Shown here piece by piece: positions 15,601 to 25,268 of a DNA stretch of 64,000 bases. The notes below the pieces were generated by a model. That model did not search any database. It saw only the letters and a program-made list of their open reading frames with translations, and had not been told where the DNA came from. The position numbers and the translations under genes are program-made. Each line of letters opens with the position of its first letter. Position 1 is the first letter of the stretch. Source of the DNA: Paenibacillus sinopodophylli (GTDB lineage Bacteria; Bacillota; Bacilli; Paenibacillales; Paenibacillaceae); contig NZ_VDBO01000005.1 of assembly GCF_005930355.1 (NCBI RefSeq), forward strand, positions 186,001 through 250,000, in the 5' to 3' direction.

Positions 15601-18600
15601 ATGCGTTTGTTCGGAAGACCTCAAAAACATAAAGGATTTCCACCGATTTTGTCGAAAAATATAGCTATGAAAAAGATGACAAAAATAATCGTATATATGA
15701 CTTTATTTATATTGGCACTTACAGGCCTTCGCCTATACTGGATATTTGTAGTTACACCGCCGCAGCCGGCGCAAGCCGTTCGAGGGGAACTAGATTTGCG
15801 TGACTGGAACTTCCATTCTGAGAAGGCTATATCGCTTAATGGCGAGTGGGAGTTCTATCCAAGCAGGTTGCTGCCTGATTCTGAAGCAGCAGCAGGAGAA
15901 CAGGCAGATATGCGCATGATTCAGGTACCAGGCAACTGGAATGATGCTATTCAAAATAACGAGAATCCAACATTCGGATATGGCTCTTATCGCCTGCTTA
16001 TAAAGGTTGAAGCGGATGAATATCAGATTTATGGTATCCATTTGCCGACCATTCCAACTTCCTCCAAGGTGTTCGTGAATGGGCGATTAGTAGCTGGGGC
16101 TGGACAGCCGAGCGAGACGCTGGATAGCTATGAACCAAGAATTGTTCCATATTCTGCAACCTTCTCCACGAATCAGCCGGAGATCGAACTCATTATTCAG
16201 GTCGCTAACTTTAATGATCGGGTAGCAGGGGGAATCTATTGGCCGATCAAATTCGGCAGCGATCATGCGGTTCACCAAACGACCTGGTTTTCTGCTGGTC
16301 TACAGCTGTCGGTATGTCTTGTTCTATTAGGTCATGCGGTTTATTCAGCTATTTTGTATGGCATGGGTGTAAGGCAGAAGGCTCTTATTTATTTTTTCCT
16401 CATGCTGCTCTTTGCAATCGTTTCGATTCTTATCGACAACAGCTATCTGCTCATTGCTTGGCTTCCAATCAGCTATGAATGGAATCTCAAGCTGTACTAT
16501 TTGTCCTATTTGGGTATGGCAGTACTCATTCTGCAGTACACCAGAAGTCTGCTGCCAGAGATCGGCAAGCTTAGAGGCTTGTTTACTTATACCGCTGTTA
16601 GTGTCTTATATGCTGCGGCTATTCCTTTTTTACCCGTTGAATGGCTGACGTATTCTGATTATCTTCATGTTCCGCTCGTTATGTTGTCCTTTCTAGCTGT
16701 TCCAATTGTTGCATGTCTGGCGGTTATACGGGGAAATAAGGACGCTGTGTACATTTTACTGGGAATCAGCGCCATAACGATCAATTCGATCTGGGGCATT
16801 GTCAAAAATACTGGATGGATGGAGATGGGCTTCTACCCGTTCGACATGATCGCAGCTTTCTTTGCCTTCGGCTCCTTCTGGTTTAAGCGTTATTTGCGAA
16901 GCTCGGCCCAAACGGCTCAACTCGCAGAGAAGCTTCTGGAGTCAGACAGGCGCAAGGATCAATTTCTTGTTCAAACTTCGCACGAGCTGCGGAACCCTCT
17001 TCACGGAATGCTAGCCATTGCTCAAACGATTCTAAGTGGTGATGAGCGAGTGGATGATGCCAAAAATCGTGACAATATGAGATTGCTCGTATCTGTTGGC
17101 AAGCGTATGTCCTTCTTGCTGAATGATCTGCTTGATCTCTCCCGCTTGGAAGAGAGCCAGATGCGGCTCCAATTATCTCCTGTGTCCGCTCAAGCGGTAG
17201 TTGCCGGTGTTAATGATATGATTCGGCTGATGACAACGGGCAAGCAGATACAGCTCATTAACAACATGCCGGGGGAGCTTCCACTTGTTATGGCTGATGA
17301 GAATCGGCTTACGCAGATTTTATTTAATCTGCTTCATAACGCAGCGAAGTTCACGGATGAAGGAGTCATTGCCGTAGATGGACATGTTCAGGATGGTTAT
17401 GCGGTTATCGTTATATCCGATACAGGCATCGGGATGGATGAAGCACAGCTTCAAACGATATTTGAGCCCTACGAACAGGGTGGCGGACATGCTGCCCATG
17501 CGAGCGGGCTTGGGCTGGGCCTCAGCATTTGCAAGCAATTGATTGAGCTCCACGAAGGCATGATTACGGTCCGCTCGATTCCTGGCAAAGGTTCAACATT
17601 TACATTCACACTGCCACTCTCAACTTCTAGCGCTCCCCTAGTGGAAGTATCGACTATCCCTGCGCAGTTGCAAACGATGTTTCTTGAGACGGCGACGGCT
17701 TATATGGAGCTTCCGCAGGATCAGTTCATAGAAGAAACGGATGAACGTCTACAAATATTAGCGGTGGATGATGACCCCATTAACCTGAGCATACTGAAAA
17801 GTATGCTTGTACAGGAAGGCTGCAATGTCGTAACTGCGACCAGCGGTAAAGAGGCACTAGACCTGCTGACAGTCAGAGATTGGGACTTAATCGTGACCGA
17901 TGTGATGATGCCGAATATGTCAGGCTATCAATTCACACAAGCGGTTAGGGAGCGCTTCGGATTGACAGAGCTTCCGATTCTGCTGCTTACTGCACGCAGC
18001 CGTCCCGAGGATATTGAGACAGGCTTCAAGTCAGGGGCGAATGATTATGTCATAAAGCCGGTAGATGTGTTTGAGCTGAAATCACGCATACGTGCGCTGA
18101 CGGACATTCGCAGATCGTTCCGGGAACGATTGCGCGTGGAGGCGGCATGGCTGCAAGCGCAGATTCAGCCGCACTTTTTATTCAACACGTTAAATTCGAT
18201 TAGTGCACTTAGCGAAATCGATACGAATCGGATGCGCAGTCTATTGAATGAGTTTAGCGATTATTTGCGGGCGAGCTTTGATTCGAAAAATCTGGAGCGA
18301 GTTGTTACTTTAGAGCACGAGCTGAGACTGGTACGTTCTTATTTGCATATCGAGAAAGAGCGCTTTGAGGAGAGACTACAGGTATTCTGGGACATTCAAG
18401 AGAATATGCGGCTGGAGCTCCCGCCGTTGTCGATTCAACCGCTTGTCGAGAATGCGGTAAAGCATGGTATTCTGCAGCGTGCGCGCGGGGGCAGCTTGCA
18501 TATACGAGTTCTAACCCATGCCGAAGGAATGGAAATCGTAATTGCCGATGATGGAGTTGGCATAGAAGCTGATAAGCTGAGGGGCATGCTTGAAGGCCCG

Positions 18601-18735
18601 CCGTATGTGGGGCAAGGAATTGGCCTGCGCAATACGCACAGAAGATTAAAGCAGCTGTACGGAAAAGGTCTTCATATTGAAAGCACGCCAGCTCAAGGTA
18701 CGACTGTCTCATTCGTTATCGCTCATCGCAGTTGA
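15601..18735 (+). CDS. Membrane hybrid histidine kinase with two kinase cores (7TM/jelly-roll sensor, HisKA, receiver, LytS-type)
   Basis: About 1044 residues. In order: an N-terminal helix (about 25-50); an extracytoplasmic jelly-roll domain (about 60-220, LNGEWEFYPSRLL, VPGNWND); a seven-helix membrane region (about 230-440) of 7TMR-DISM type; HisKA with His461 (QTSHELRNPLHG); HATPase (NLLHNAAKFTDEG, GLGLGLSIC); a receiver with Asp767 (TDVMMPNMSGY); then a second, LytS-type kinase with His858 (QPHFLFNTLN) and its own ATPase (VENAVKHG, GIGLRNTHRRL). All motifs are intact. The start is uncertain: ATG 15601 has no clear ribosome site and ATG 15667 is the alternative. No cognate regulator is adjacent. 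Confidence 0.88.
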   Translation: MRLFGRPQKHKGFPPILSKNIAMKKMTKIIVYMTLFILALTGLRLYWIFVVTPPQPAQAVRGELDLRDWNFHSEKAISLNGEWEFYPSRLLPDSEAAAGEQADMRMIQVPGNWNDAIQNNENPTFGYGSYRLLIKVEADEYQIYGIHLPTIPTSSKVFVNGRLVAGAGQPSETLDSYEPRIVPYSATFSTNQPEIELIIQVANFNDRVAGGIYWPIKFGSDHAVHQTTWFSAGLQLSVCLVLLGHAVYSAILYGMGVRQKALIYFFLMLLFAIVSILIDNSYLLIAWLPISYEWNLKLYYLSYLGMAVLILQYTRSLLPEIGKLRGLFTYTAVSVLYAAAIPFLPVEWLTYSDYLHVPLVMLSFLAVPIVACLAVIRGNKDAVYILLGISAITINSIWGIVKNTGWMEMGFYPFDMIAAFFAFGSFWFKRYLRSSAQTAQLAEKLLESDRRKDQFLVQTSHELRNPLHGMLAIAQTILSGDERVDDAKNRDNMRLLVSVGKRMSFLLNDLLDLSRLEESQMRLQLSPVSAQAVVAGVNDMIRLMTTGKQIQLINNMPGELPLVMADENRLTQILFNLLHNAAKFTDEGVIAVDGHVQDGYAVIVISDTGIGMDEAQLQTIFEPYEQGGGHAAHASGLGLGLSICKQLIELHEGMITVRSIPGKGSTFTFTLPLSTSSAPLVEVSTIPAQLQTMFLETATAYMELPQDQFIEETDERLQILAVDDDPINLSILKSMLVQEGCNVVTATSGKEALDLLTVRDWDLIVTDVMMPNMSGYQFTQAVRERFGLTELPILLLTARSRPEDIETGFKSGANDYVIKPVDVFELKSRIRALTDIRRSFRERLRVEAAWLQAQIQPHFLFNTLNSISALSEIDTNRMRSLLNEFSDYLRASFDSKNLERVVTLEHELRLVRSYLHIEKERFEERLQVFWDIQENMRLELPPLSIQPLVENAVKHGILQRARGGSLHIRVLTHAEGMEIVIADDGVGIEADKLRGMLEGPPYVGQGIGLRNTHRRLKQLYGKGLHIESTPAQGTTVSFVIAHRS

Positions 18736-18781
18736 AAGGAATAATTACAGTTTCTTATTGTAATTGCTATAGAAATAAATG

Positions 18782-18876
18782 AAACGCCAGAATGCGAGGT
18801 TCTGGCGTTTTCCGTCTGCTGAGAAAATCTCGGCAGACTGGCGGCGACAAAGCATAGATGCTTTGTCGCCATTTTT
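18782..18876. terminator. Cluster of three tandem hairpins between convergent genes
   Basis: There are three separate inverted repeats. AAACGCCAGA/TCTGGCGTTT spans 18782-18810, GTCTGCTGAG/CTCGGCAGAC spans 18814-18838, and GGCGACAAAGCAT/ATGCTTTGTCGCC spans 18843-18870 followed by ATTTTT. It lies between the hybrid kinase (+) and the heparinase-like gene (-). The outer hairpins look like terminators; the middle one has no T run. Confidence 0.75.
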
Positions 18877-18935
18877 GCGTGTATATAGAAGTGCCTTACT
18901 TTCAATTAAAACATTCCATTGGTCTGGAGTATGAA

Positions 18936-21335
18936 CTATAGCTCCAGCAGCTTCTGACCATCACGGATAAGGGTTACAGCTGAACGGCCGCCGCTTAGCT
19001 TCTGGAATGAGAGCCGGTCTTCGCGGCCCTTCCATTGCAGCACGGCCTCCGACTCCGCAGTCGAATAAGTAATGCTTGGTAATTCGTCGCCATGATAATG
19101 CGGAATCAACAGAACTTTGAACTTTGGCTCTACACAGTGGCTGGGGATAATCAACCGACGATCAAGGCCGAAGCTTCTTCCGCCGTCCTGCTTGTAAAGC
19201 GCATGTGTATCGTTAAAGGTATCCTTCTTCTCGAAGGTTTCCAGCCTGATCGCCGGATTCGTTTCAAAATCTCTGGCGAGTGCAGGTGTACCGTTCTCCA
19301 GCACGTGGACGAGCAGCATAGGATCGCCTTTGCGAGGCTCGGTACCGGATTTACTGCGGCTGAATAGAAGGATGTCGTGATGGCGAATAGCGCATACGTC
19401 AATATCCATACTTGCCATCATCGTCCATTCATAGAGCCGTTCTTGATCATCCTTGCGGATGTCGTCCACGATGAAGGCGTAGGGCTGCGACCCGCGGACA
19501 AGACCTGCGGTGCGGTAAGCGTACTGAACCGGGTTATGCATTACTCGTACCGGCCATCCGTCCTCGTCCCAGTAGCGAGGGCCTATACCCTCCCACGGTT
19601 TAAAGTGAGCAGCAATCGTTGGGGAAGGCTCAGGCTCTTGATGTACATCACCATATATCTGCTGGAATTTCATCGTTTCATCCTTGAAGCTGCTCCAACG
19701 CTCGTGCGCAAATTGTGGATCATCGGGTGTGCTGGAAGCTGCAATTGTTTTGGGCCAAAACCAATCATAAGCGTACTTGGCATCACATGCTGCAGCTGTT
19801 ACAAACGGCTGATCCTGCGCGCCCAGCCATTTGCCGGGTGCTGGGAAATAGCCTTGTCCTTTGCCATCAATTAACACGCAGCTGTGATATTTGGTTTCAA
19901 CTGAGCGAAATGTTTCGCCAACCCATTTGACGCCAAGGGCAGTAAAGCTGATATTCCCCCGATCTGCGTGCTCGTGGGAAGGTGTAAGGGTATCCTGCCT
20001 GCATTCGAATTGGAGCATAACGCCGTCCTCGGACCAAGTGTCCCTCGTAACGAGCGAACCGCGTTCAGCATCAACAAAGGTTAGTGCCTGCTGCACGGGC
20101 TTGGTCCTCTCAGAGTGACCGTCTGCTGCACAGAGAAGCGCCTCGACAAGATGCATGCGTTCCAAGCGCTGGTCTTTGCCGCGCTCGAATAACGTGTGAT
20201 GCCAAAGCACATCCATATCAGGATCATCAGGATAATAGTATTTCAGCATTTGCGCAAAATGCGGACCAGGACCGCCGTCTCCGCCGTCTCCATGGCTAAC
20301 CCATTCCTGGCCATAAGGCTGCATCGTATGCAGCAGCCAATGCTTGTAACGGTCGAAATGCGAGTGCAGAAACAAGTTGTCTCCTCGCCTAGCCATAGCA
20401 ATCATGGCGGGCACGCCCCATACCCATCCGAAGGCGGTATAACCGACGGCTTCGCCGGAGCTGCCTGCAACTGAGATGCCGTAGGTCAAATAATCTTGCA
20501 TCACCTCGACGCTCCGATGATAGACGCGGGCATCGAAGCCTTCTTCGCCTTCAATCGCCAGTGCGAGCAGCACGAAGCAGTTGCTGCAATTCATCCAGTT
20601 CCAGTTGCGCCAGTCAGGCGGCAGCTCCATGCCGAAGCTGATTGCTCCGCTTGTAATGGAAGAAATAACCTTGCGTACGGTAGCGCGCTGTTCCTCAGTC
20701 ATGAACCCGTGCGCGAAATCATAAGCGTAGCCCAGATGCTGAAAGCCGAATAGCTCGTAGCTGCCAAGCGCATGCCAGCTGCCCCAGCGCGAGGCATGTC
20801 CGCCGAATATGCCGCTGCGGTATTGCCGGACTTTGGGCTCGAGCAGCTCAGCAAAGCCAGTAATGGCTGAAGCGGCAGCACGGCCTTTCGTTTCATCTCC
20901 AGAAATCCATGCATCGAGAGCCTCAAGAACCAAAGCGTACAGTATTGGTGGTTGATAATGGCCGGGCTCCTCCGAATATGCTGGATTGTCCAAAAGCAGC
21001 TCTGCTGCACGAGGGTCCTGTTGAAGGGCTGCATATACCTGGTTTTCCCAGGTTCCGTCGCAGAGAATGGTCGCTCCGTTCCGGCTACGGAGATTGGCAA
21101 GCAGCAGCCTGCCGGTCTCGGTTTCTTTCGTACGCCGCCTAATGTCCGGAAGCTGCTCCGGGCTGCAAAGAATCCGGGGATGAACCCCGGTTTCGGGCAC
21201 GGGATAGAGCTTGCCTGAATCGAACAACGCATCGCTCCCTGCTACGAACAGCTGGTCGGTATTTGCGCGCTCCAGCCCGTTCAATACCTCTTCCGGAGAT
21301 CTCTCCGCGTCGAATCTGTTAAGCTGTTTCTTCAT
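18936..21335 (-). CDS. Heparinase II/III-family polysaccharide lyase, cytoplasmic
   Basis: A 799-residue enzyme without a signal peptide. The N-terminal half is a helical toroid (about residues 50-400, with WRNWNWMNCSNCFV and GDGGDGGPGPHF). The C-terminal half is the beta-sandwich region containing the family motif SHEHADRGNISF. The start is secure, with AAGGAGGAACATA before the ATG. It is divergent from the sugar importer at 21.6 kb, which suggests it acts on imported oligosaccharides. Family members cleave uronic-acid glycosides by beta-elimination to give 4,5-unsaturated uronides, which fits the GH88/105 gene in this locus. The exact polysaccharide is unknown. Confidence 0.85.
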   Translation of the reverse strand: MKKQLNRFDAERSPEEVLNGLERANTDQLFVAGSDALFDSGKLYPVPETGVHPRILCSPEQLPDIRRRTKETETGRLLLANLRSRNGATILCDGTWENQVYAALQQDPRAAELLLDNPAYSEEPGHYQPPILYALVLEALDAWISGDETKGRAAASAITGFAELLEPKVRQYRSGIFGGHASRWGSWHALGSYELFGFQHLGYAYDFAHGFMTEEQRATVRKVISSITSGAISFGMELPPDWRNWNWMNCSNCFVLLALAIEGEEGFDARVYHRSVEVMQDYLTYGISVAGSSGEAVGYTAFGWVWGVPAMIAMARRGDNLFLHSHFDRYKHWLLHTMQPYGQEWVSHGDGGDGGPGPHFAQMLKYYYPDDPDMDVLWHHTLFERGKDQRLERMHLVEALLCAADGHSERTKPVQQALTFVDAERGSLVTRDTWSEDGVMLQFECRQDTLTPSHEHADRGNISFTALGVKWVGETFRSVETKYHSCVLIDGKGQGYFPAPGKWLGAQDQPFVTAAACDAKYAYDWFWPKTIAASSTPDDPQFAHERWSSFKDETMKFQQIYGDVHQEPEPSPTIAAHFKPWEGIGPRYWDEDGWPVRVMHNPVQYAYRTAGLVRGSQPYAFIVDDIRKDDQERLYEWTMMASMDIDVCAIRHHDILLFSRSKSGTEPRKGDPMLLVHVLENGTPALARDFETNPAIRLETFEKKDTFNDTHALYKQDGGRSFGLDRRLIIPSHCVEPKFKVLLIPHYHGDELPSITYSTAESEAVLQWKGREDRLSFQKLSGGRSAVTLIRDGQKLLEL

Positions 21336-21610
21336 TTATGTTCCTCCTTACTGATGTGCTGCGCTATCTTGATGACTACTTAACCATATGGCCGCCGCAT
21401 CCGCCATAGACAATAATTGCAGGTAGACAAAAATGGGAAAACCCTTATAAAACCTATGCTTTTAGCCTATTCAAGGAGGAATCCAACACTTCTTGCTAAG
21501 CCGTAATTTTTGTTTATAGACGGGTAAAGTACGGGTGTGGTTCGATAAGGGTGTCCTTCCTGCAGCGAGGTGAACGAGGGGCAAATGTCTGAATTCGGAG
21601 TTGATACCTA

Positions 21611-22555
21611 TTGAAAATTAATCCAGCTGTGAATGTACAGACAGCGTCCGCCGTGAATGCAAGCAGGCGAAGGTGGAAGCAGAACATTCCTTGGCTCATC
21701 ATGTTCGCTCCCGTAGCGGTGTATTTCATTCTCTTCAAATATATTCCGATAGGCGGGTTAGTCATCGCCTTCAAAAACTATCATTTTCTGCACGGGGTAT
21801 GGGGCAGCGAGTGGGTCGGCTTTAAAAATTTCGCCATGCTGTTCACGGACCCGGCAACGGTTCATACGATTCGGAACACACTGCTTATCAGTGTGCTTTC
21901 GATGGCTGTCGGGTTTCCTTTTCCTATTATTTTAGCCATCCTGTTCAACGAAATTAGGATGATGTGGTTCCGCAAATCATTGCAAACGCTGCTTTACCTG
22001 CCCCATTTCCTGTCTTGGGTTATCGTGGGCGGCATGGTCATTACGCTGTTCTCCCAGGAGACAGGCATTATTAATTCGATTTGGGAGAAGTTGACGGGCC
22101 GGACCTATCCGTTCATGTATCAGGAACCATCCTGGCTCGCTATCTTTCTTGGTGCTGGCGTGTGGAAGGAAGCGGGCTTTGGGGCCATCATTTATTTGGC
22201 TGCGCTTGGCAATATCGATCCGCATCTCTATGAAGCGGCTAATCTAGACGGCGCGAACAAGCTAAGACGAATTTGGCATATTACGCTGCCGGGCATCATG
22301 CCGGTCATTGTGCTCATGCTGATTCTCGGGATGGGCAGGGTGATGGAGGTCGGGTTCGATCAAGTGTATATGCTTCAGAATCCCGTCGTATCCAATATCG
22401 CCGAGGTCATCTCCACTTACATTTACCGCATGGGTCTGCAAGGAGCTCAGTTCAGCATTACGACGGCGATGGGCATGTTCGAAGCAGTTATTGGCTTGAT
22501 TCTTGTCATGATTTCGAATGGCATTGCCCGCCGATTCAATCAGTCATTATGGTAA
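21611..22555 (+). CDS. ABC sugar importer permease, LplB-like (CUT1)
   Basis: A 314-residue inner-membrane permease with about six helices. The EAA loop is present (EAANLDGANKLRRIWHITLPG). The N-terminal IPWLIMFAPVAVYFILFKYIP segment is typical of the LplB/YtcP/YtcQ family of oligosaccharide importers in Paenibacillus and Bacillus. The start is TTG with a weak CGGAG upstream. It forms an operon with the second permease and the binding protein. No ATPase gene is present, as usual for this family, which uses a shared MsmX-type ATPase. Confidence 0.92.
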   Translation: MKINPAVNVQTASAVNASRRRWKQNIPWLIMFAPVAVYFILFKYIPIGGLVIAFKNYHFLHGVWGSEWVGFKNFAMLFTDPATVHTIRNTLLISVLSMAVGFPFPIILAILFNEIRMMWFRKSLQTLLYLPHFLSWVIVGGMVITLFSQETGIINSIWEKLTGRTYPFMYQEPSWLAIFLGAGVWKEAGFGAIIYLAALGNIDPHLYEAANLDGANKLRRIWHITLPGIMPVIVLMLILGMGRVMEVGFDQVYMLQNPVVSNIAEVISTYIYRMGLQGAQFSITTAMGMFEAVIGLILVMISNGIARRFNQSLW

Positions 22556-22573
22556 AAAGGAAGGTGGCCTCCT

Positions 22574-23449
22574 ATGCAAATTTCAAGGGGAGAGAAATGG
22601 TTTTATCGCATTAACTACGTGCTGCTCACCTTGGCTGCTCTGACATGCTTGCTGCCGCTGATGAACATACTCGCTGTGTCGCTTAGCGGAAACAGGGCCG
22701 TCATGTCAGGAGAGGTCGGTATTTGGCCGGTCGAGTTCAATATTGCCTCTTACGCGGCGCTTGCCAGCGGCAGCCCAATCATTCCAGCATTCAAGAACAG
22801 CCTCATTATTACAGTGGTCGGTGTTGCACTTTGCATGTTGTTTACACTGCTGGCGGCCTATCCGTTGTCCCGGAAGGCATTCTACCTGCGCAAGCCGATT
22901 ACGCTCGCTATCGTCTTTACGATGCTTTTCTCGGGAGGTATCATCCCTCATTACTTATTAGTTGATTCATTAGGTCTTGTGAACACGTACTGGGCGCTGT
23001 GGCTGCCTGTGCTCGTTAGCCCTTTCAATATGCTCATTATGAAAAACTATTTCGAGCATTTGCCGGAGGAAATGGAAGAGGCGGCGCGTATCGATGGGTG
23101 TGGCGAGTTCTCTTTTATAACGAAAATCGTACTGCCGTTATCATTGCCGATGATGGCGACTATCGCTTTATTTTATGGCGTTAACTTATGGAATTCGTTT
23201 TTCCAGGTGTTGATTTACATTAATGATACGGATAAATACAACCTAACCGTCCTTGTTCAGCAGATGGTAAGAAGCACGTCGGTGCTGCTTGAATTCACGA
23301 GCTTGCAGCCGGATGAGATGAATGAATTCCCGCCGGAAGGTGTCAAGGCTGCTGGGGTGATGGTACTGCTGCTGCCGATGCTGATCGTGTATCCGTTTAT
23401 TCAGAAGTATTTCGTGAAAGGCGTTATGATTGGCGCAATTAAAGGATAG
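22574..23449 (+). CDS. ABC sugar importer permease, YtcP-like (CUT1)
   Basis: A 291-residue permease pairing with the upstream LplB-like protein. There are six helices, and the EAA motif is EEAARIDGCGEFSFITKIVLPLS. The C-terminus VKGVMIGAIKG is highly typical of the YtcP group. ATG 22574 follows AAGGAAGGTGG. The next gene, a binding protein, begins about 100 bp downstream. Together the two permeases should import an oligosaccharide released from the target glycan. Confidence 0.92.
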   Translation: MQISRGEKWFYRINYVLLTLAALTCLLPLMNILAVSLSGNRAVMSGEVGIWPVEFNIASYAALASGSPIIPAFKNSLIITVVGVALCMLFTLLAAYPLSRKAFYLRKPITLAIVFTMLFSGGIIPHYLLVDSLGLVNTYWALWLPVLVSPFNMLIMKNYFEHLPEEMEEAARIDGCGEFSFITKIVLPLSLPMMATIALFYGVNLWNSFFQVLIYINDTDKYNLTVLVQQMVRSTSVLLEFTSLQPDEMNEFPPEGVKAAGVMVLLLPMLIVYPFIQKYFVKGVMIGAIKG

Positions 23450-23546
23450 GATACCAGAGCTTCGAGAGGGGGAATGTCGGGCTAAGCAGCTGTTTTCCGT
23501 GAAGTTTTTACAGGGGTGTTGTACACTACGAGTATGGAGGATGAAT

Positions 23547-25244
23547 ATGACAAAGAAATATTGGAAGTCCAGTTTGGCGTTAATCGTAGCGGGTGTCTTC
23601 ATTAGTTTGTTTTTGTCAGCATGCTCATCGAATGAAGAAGGTACGAATAAGGGCGCCAAGCCGTCCGAATCTGCGGCAAGTCCAGCGGCAACCGATCAGA
23701 CAGAGCCGAAGGAAAGAGGCCAAATCTCGGTATCCATCTACGATAGAGGAACGGTTCCGGCGGAGGAAGGCAATATGGAGGAAAACCGTTGGTCGAAGTG
23801 GATTAATGAAAACGGACCGGTTGACGTGGATTTCATGAGCGTACCGCGCTGGGAGTCGCAGCAGAAATTTAACGTGATGTTTGCGTCCAAAGCAGCGCCG
23901 GACTTGATTATGGAATATGATACGGCTTACCGGAACCAACTATATAACCAAAAGCTGATTATGCCGATTGATAAGCTCGTCGAGGAGCATAGCACGAATT
24001 ATAAAGCGATGCTGGAGAAATATCCCGCACTGCGCAAGGTTGGAACGAAGGATGACGGCCAGCTCTACGAGATTGCGCGCGTTATTGGCCTGCAGCCGAA
24101 CCATGCCTTGTTTATCCGTGCCGATTGGTTGGAAGCGCTTAAATTGGAAGTGCCCCAAACGACGGAAGAGCTGTTCGCGGTAGCGAAGGCTTTCAAGGAA
24201 AATGACCCGGATCAGAACGGCGCTGCCGATACTTACGGGATGGCGCTTAGCTACATCAGCGGCATGATCGTGGATTACATGCATGGAAGCGTATTTACGA
24301 TCTTTGAGAAGCAGCCTTGGTACCCGAATGACAAGGACGAGCTCGTACATGACTGGACCCGTGTCAAAACAGCTTTTGAATTTAAGAAGAAGCTGTTTGA
24401 CGCTGGCCTAGTTGATCGAGATTTCCTGACCGACAGCAAGGGAGAGAAAGCGAAGCAGGACTTTATTAACGGCAAGCTCGGCATTTGGGGAACGACAGTT
24501 GGTGACTTTGCTTCCTATGAGACGTTGAAGAAAAACAACCCGAACGCCCAAATCAAAATTATTGCCCTGCCGGAAAGTCCTAACGGACAATTCAGCCCCG
24601 TGCTTTATAATCCGATCCAATCGGTGGGCGTTATTAATGTAATGGCTAAAAATCCGGAGGCCGTCATGGAGTATGTTGATTTCATGCTGGAGCCTGCTAC
24701 AAAAAAGGTGTTTGATTTCGGAATTGAAGGCGAGCACCACACGGTTGTGAACGGCTGCCCGAAAGTAAACGATTCGGAGGAAGTGAAGAAACAGCTTGGC
24801 TACAAGGCTGATTTCATGATGCTGTTCTCGACCGACTTCGAAGACAAGTGCTCGGATTGGTGGAATTACAATGAATCTAACGCAACGCCAATGCAACTGG
24901 AATATAAGGAGCTTCGCTATGATGCAGTGGAAGCTTACGTGAATGAAGCGCGCCCCAACCCGGCCTTGACTTCAAGCGAGCATATGCCGGTTATCCCGCA
25001 GGATTTGCAAATCAATCAACAGAACGGCTTTAAGGCAGTAGAAGACGCGCTTACGAAATCGATTATTAGCGGTTCCTCTTATACGGTGGATAAAGCGATT
25101 GAGGATGCGAAAGCGGCATGGGGCAAAGCGAACGGCGACAAGATCGATCAGTGGTATGCGGATTGGTATACGGCAAACAAATCTACAGCGTTTTTGATGG
25201 ACGATATGTATGAGCTGTCACAGGATATCTTTTTCAGAAAATAG
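23547..25244 (+). CDS. Extracellular solute-binding lipoprotein, LplA/YtcQ-like
   Basis: A 565-residue lipoprotein. The signal ends at the lipobox LFLSACSSNEE, a Glu/Ser/Ala-rich linker follows, then a large two-lobed binding protein (PRWESQQKFNVMFASKAAPDLI, ALKLEVPQTTEELFAVAKAFKENDPDQNG). ATG 23547 is chosen because GGAGG lies 6 bp upstream; the in-frame open sequence before it is not needed. The length of about 560 residues is typical for LplA-type proteins. It works with the two permeases immediately upstream. Confidence 0.92.
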   Translation: MTKKYWKSSLALIVAGVFISLFLSACSSNEEGTNKGAKPSESAASPAATDQTEPKERGQISVSIYDRGTVPAEEGNMEENRWSKWINENGPVDVDFMSVPRWESQQKFNVMFASKAAPDLIMEYDTAYRNQLYNQKLIMPIDKLVEEHSTNYKAMLEKYPALRKVGTKDDGQLYEIARVIGLQPNHALFIRADWLEALKLEVPQTTEELFAVAKAFKENDPDQNGAADTYGMALSYISGMIVDYMHGSVFTIFEKQPWYPNDKDELVHDWTRVKTAFEFKKKLFDAGLVDRDFLTDSKGEKAKQDFINGKLGIWGTTVGDFASYETLKKNNPNAQIKIIALPESPNGQFSPVLYNPIQSVGVINVMAKNPEAVMEYVDFMLEPATKKVFDFGIEGEHHTVVNGCPKVNDSEEVKKQLGYKADFMMLFSTDFEDKCSDWWNYNESNATPMQLEYKELRYDAVEAYVNEARPNPALTSSEHMPVIPQDLQINQQNGFKAVEDALTKSIISGSSYTVDKAIEDAKAAWGKANGDKIDQWYADWYTANKSTAFLMDDMYELSQDIFFRK

Positions 25245-25268
25245 GCAGTCATAAACAGGGGGAGCTCT

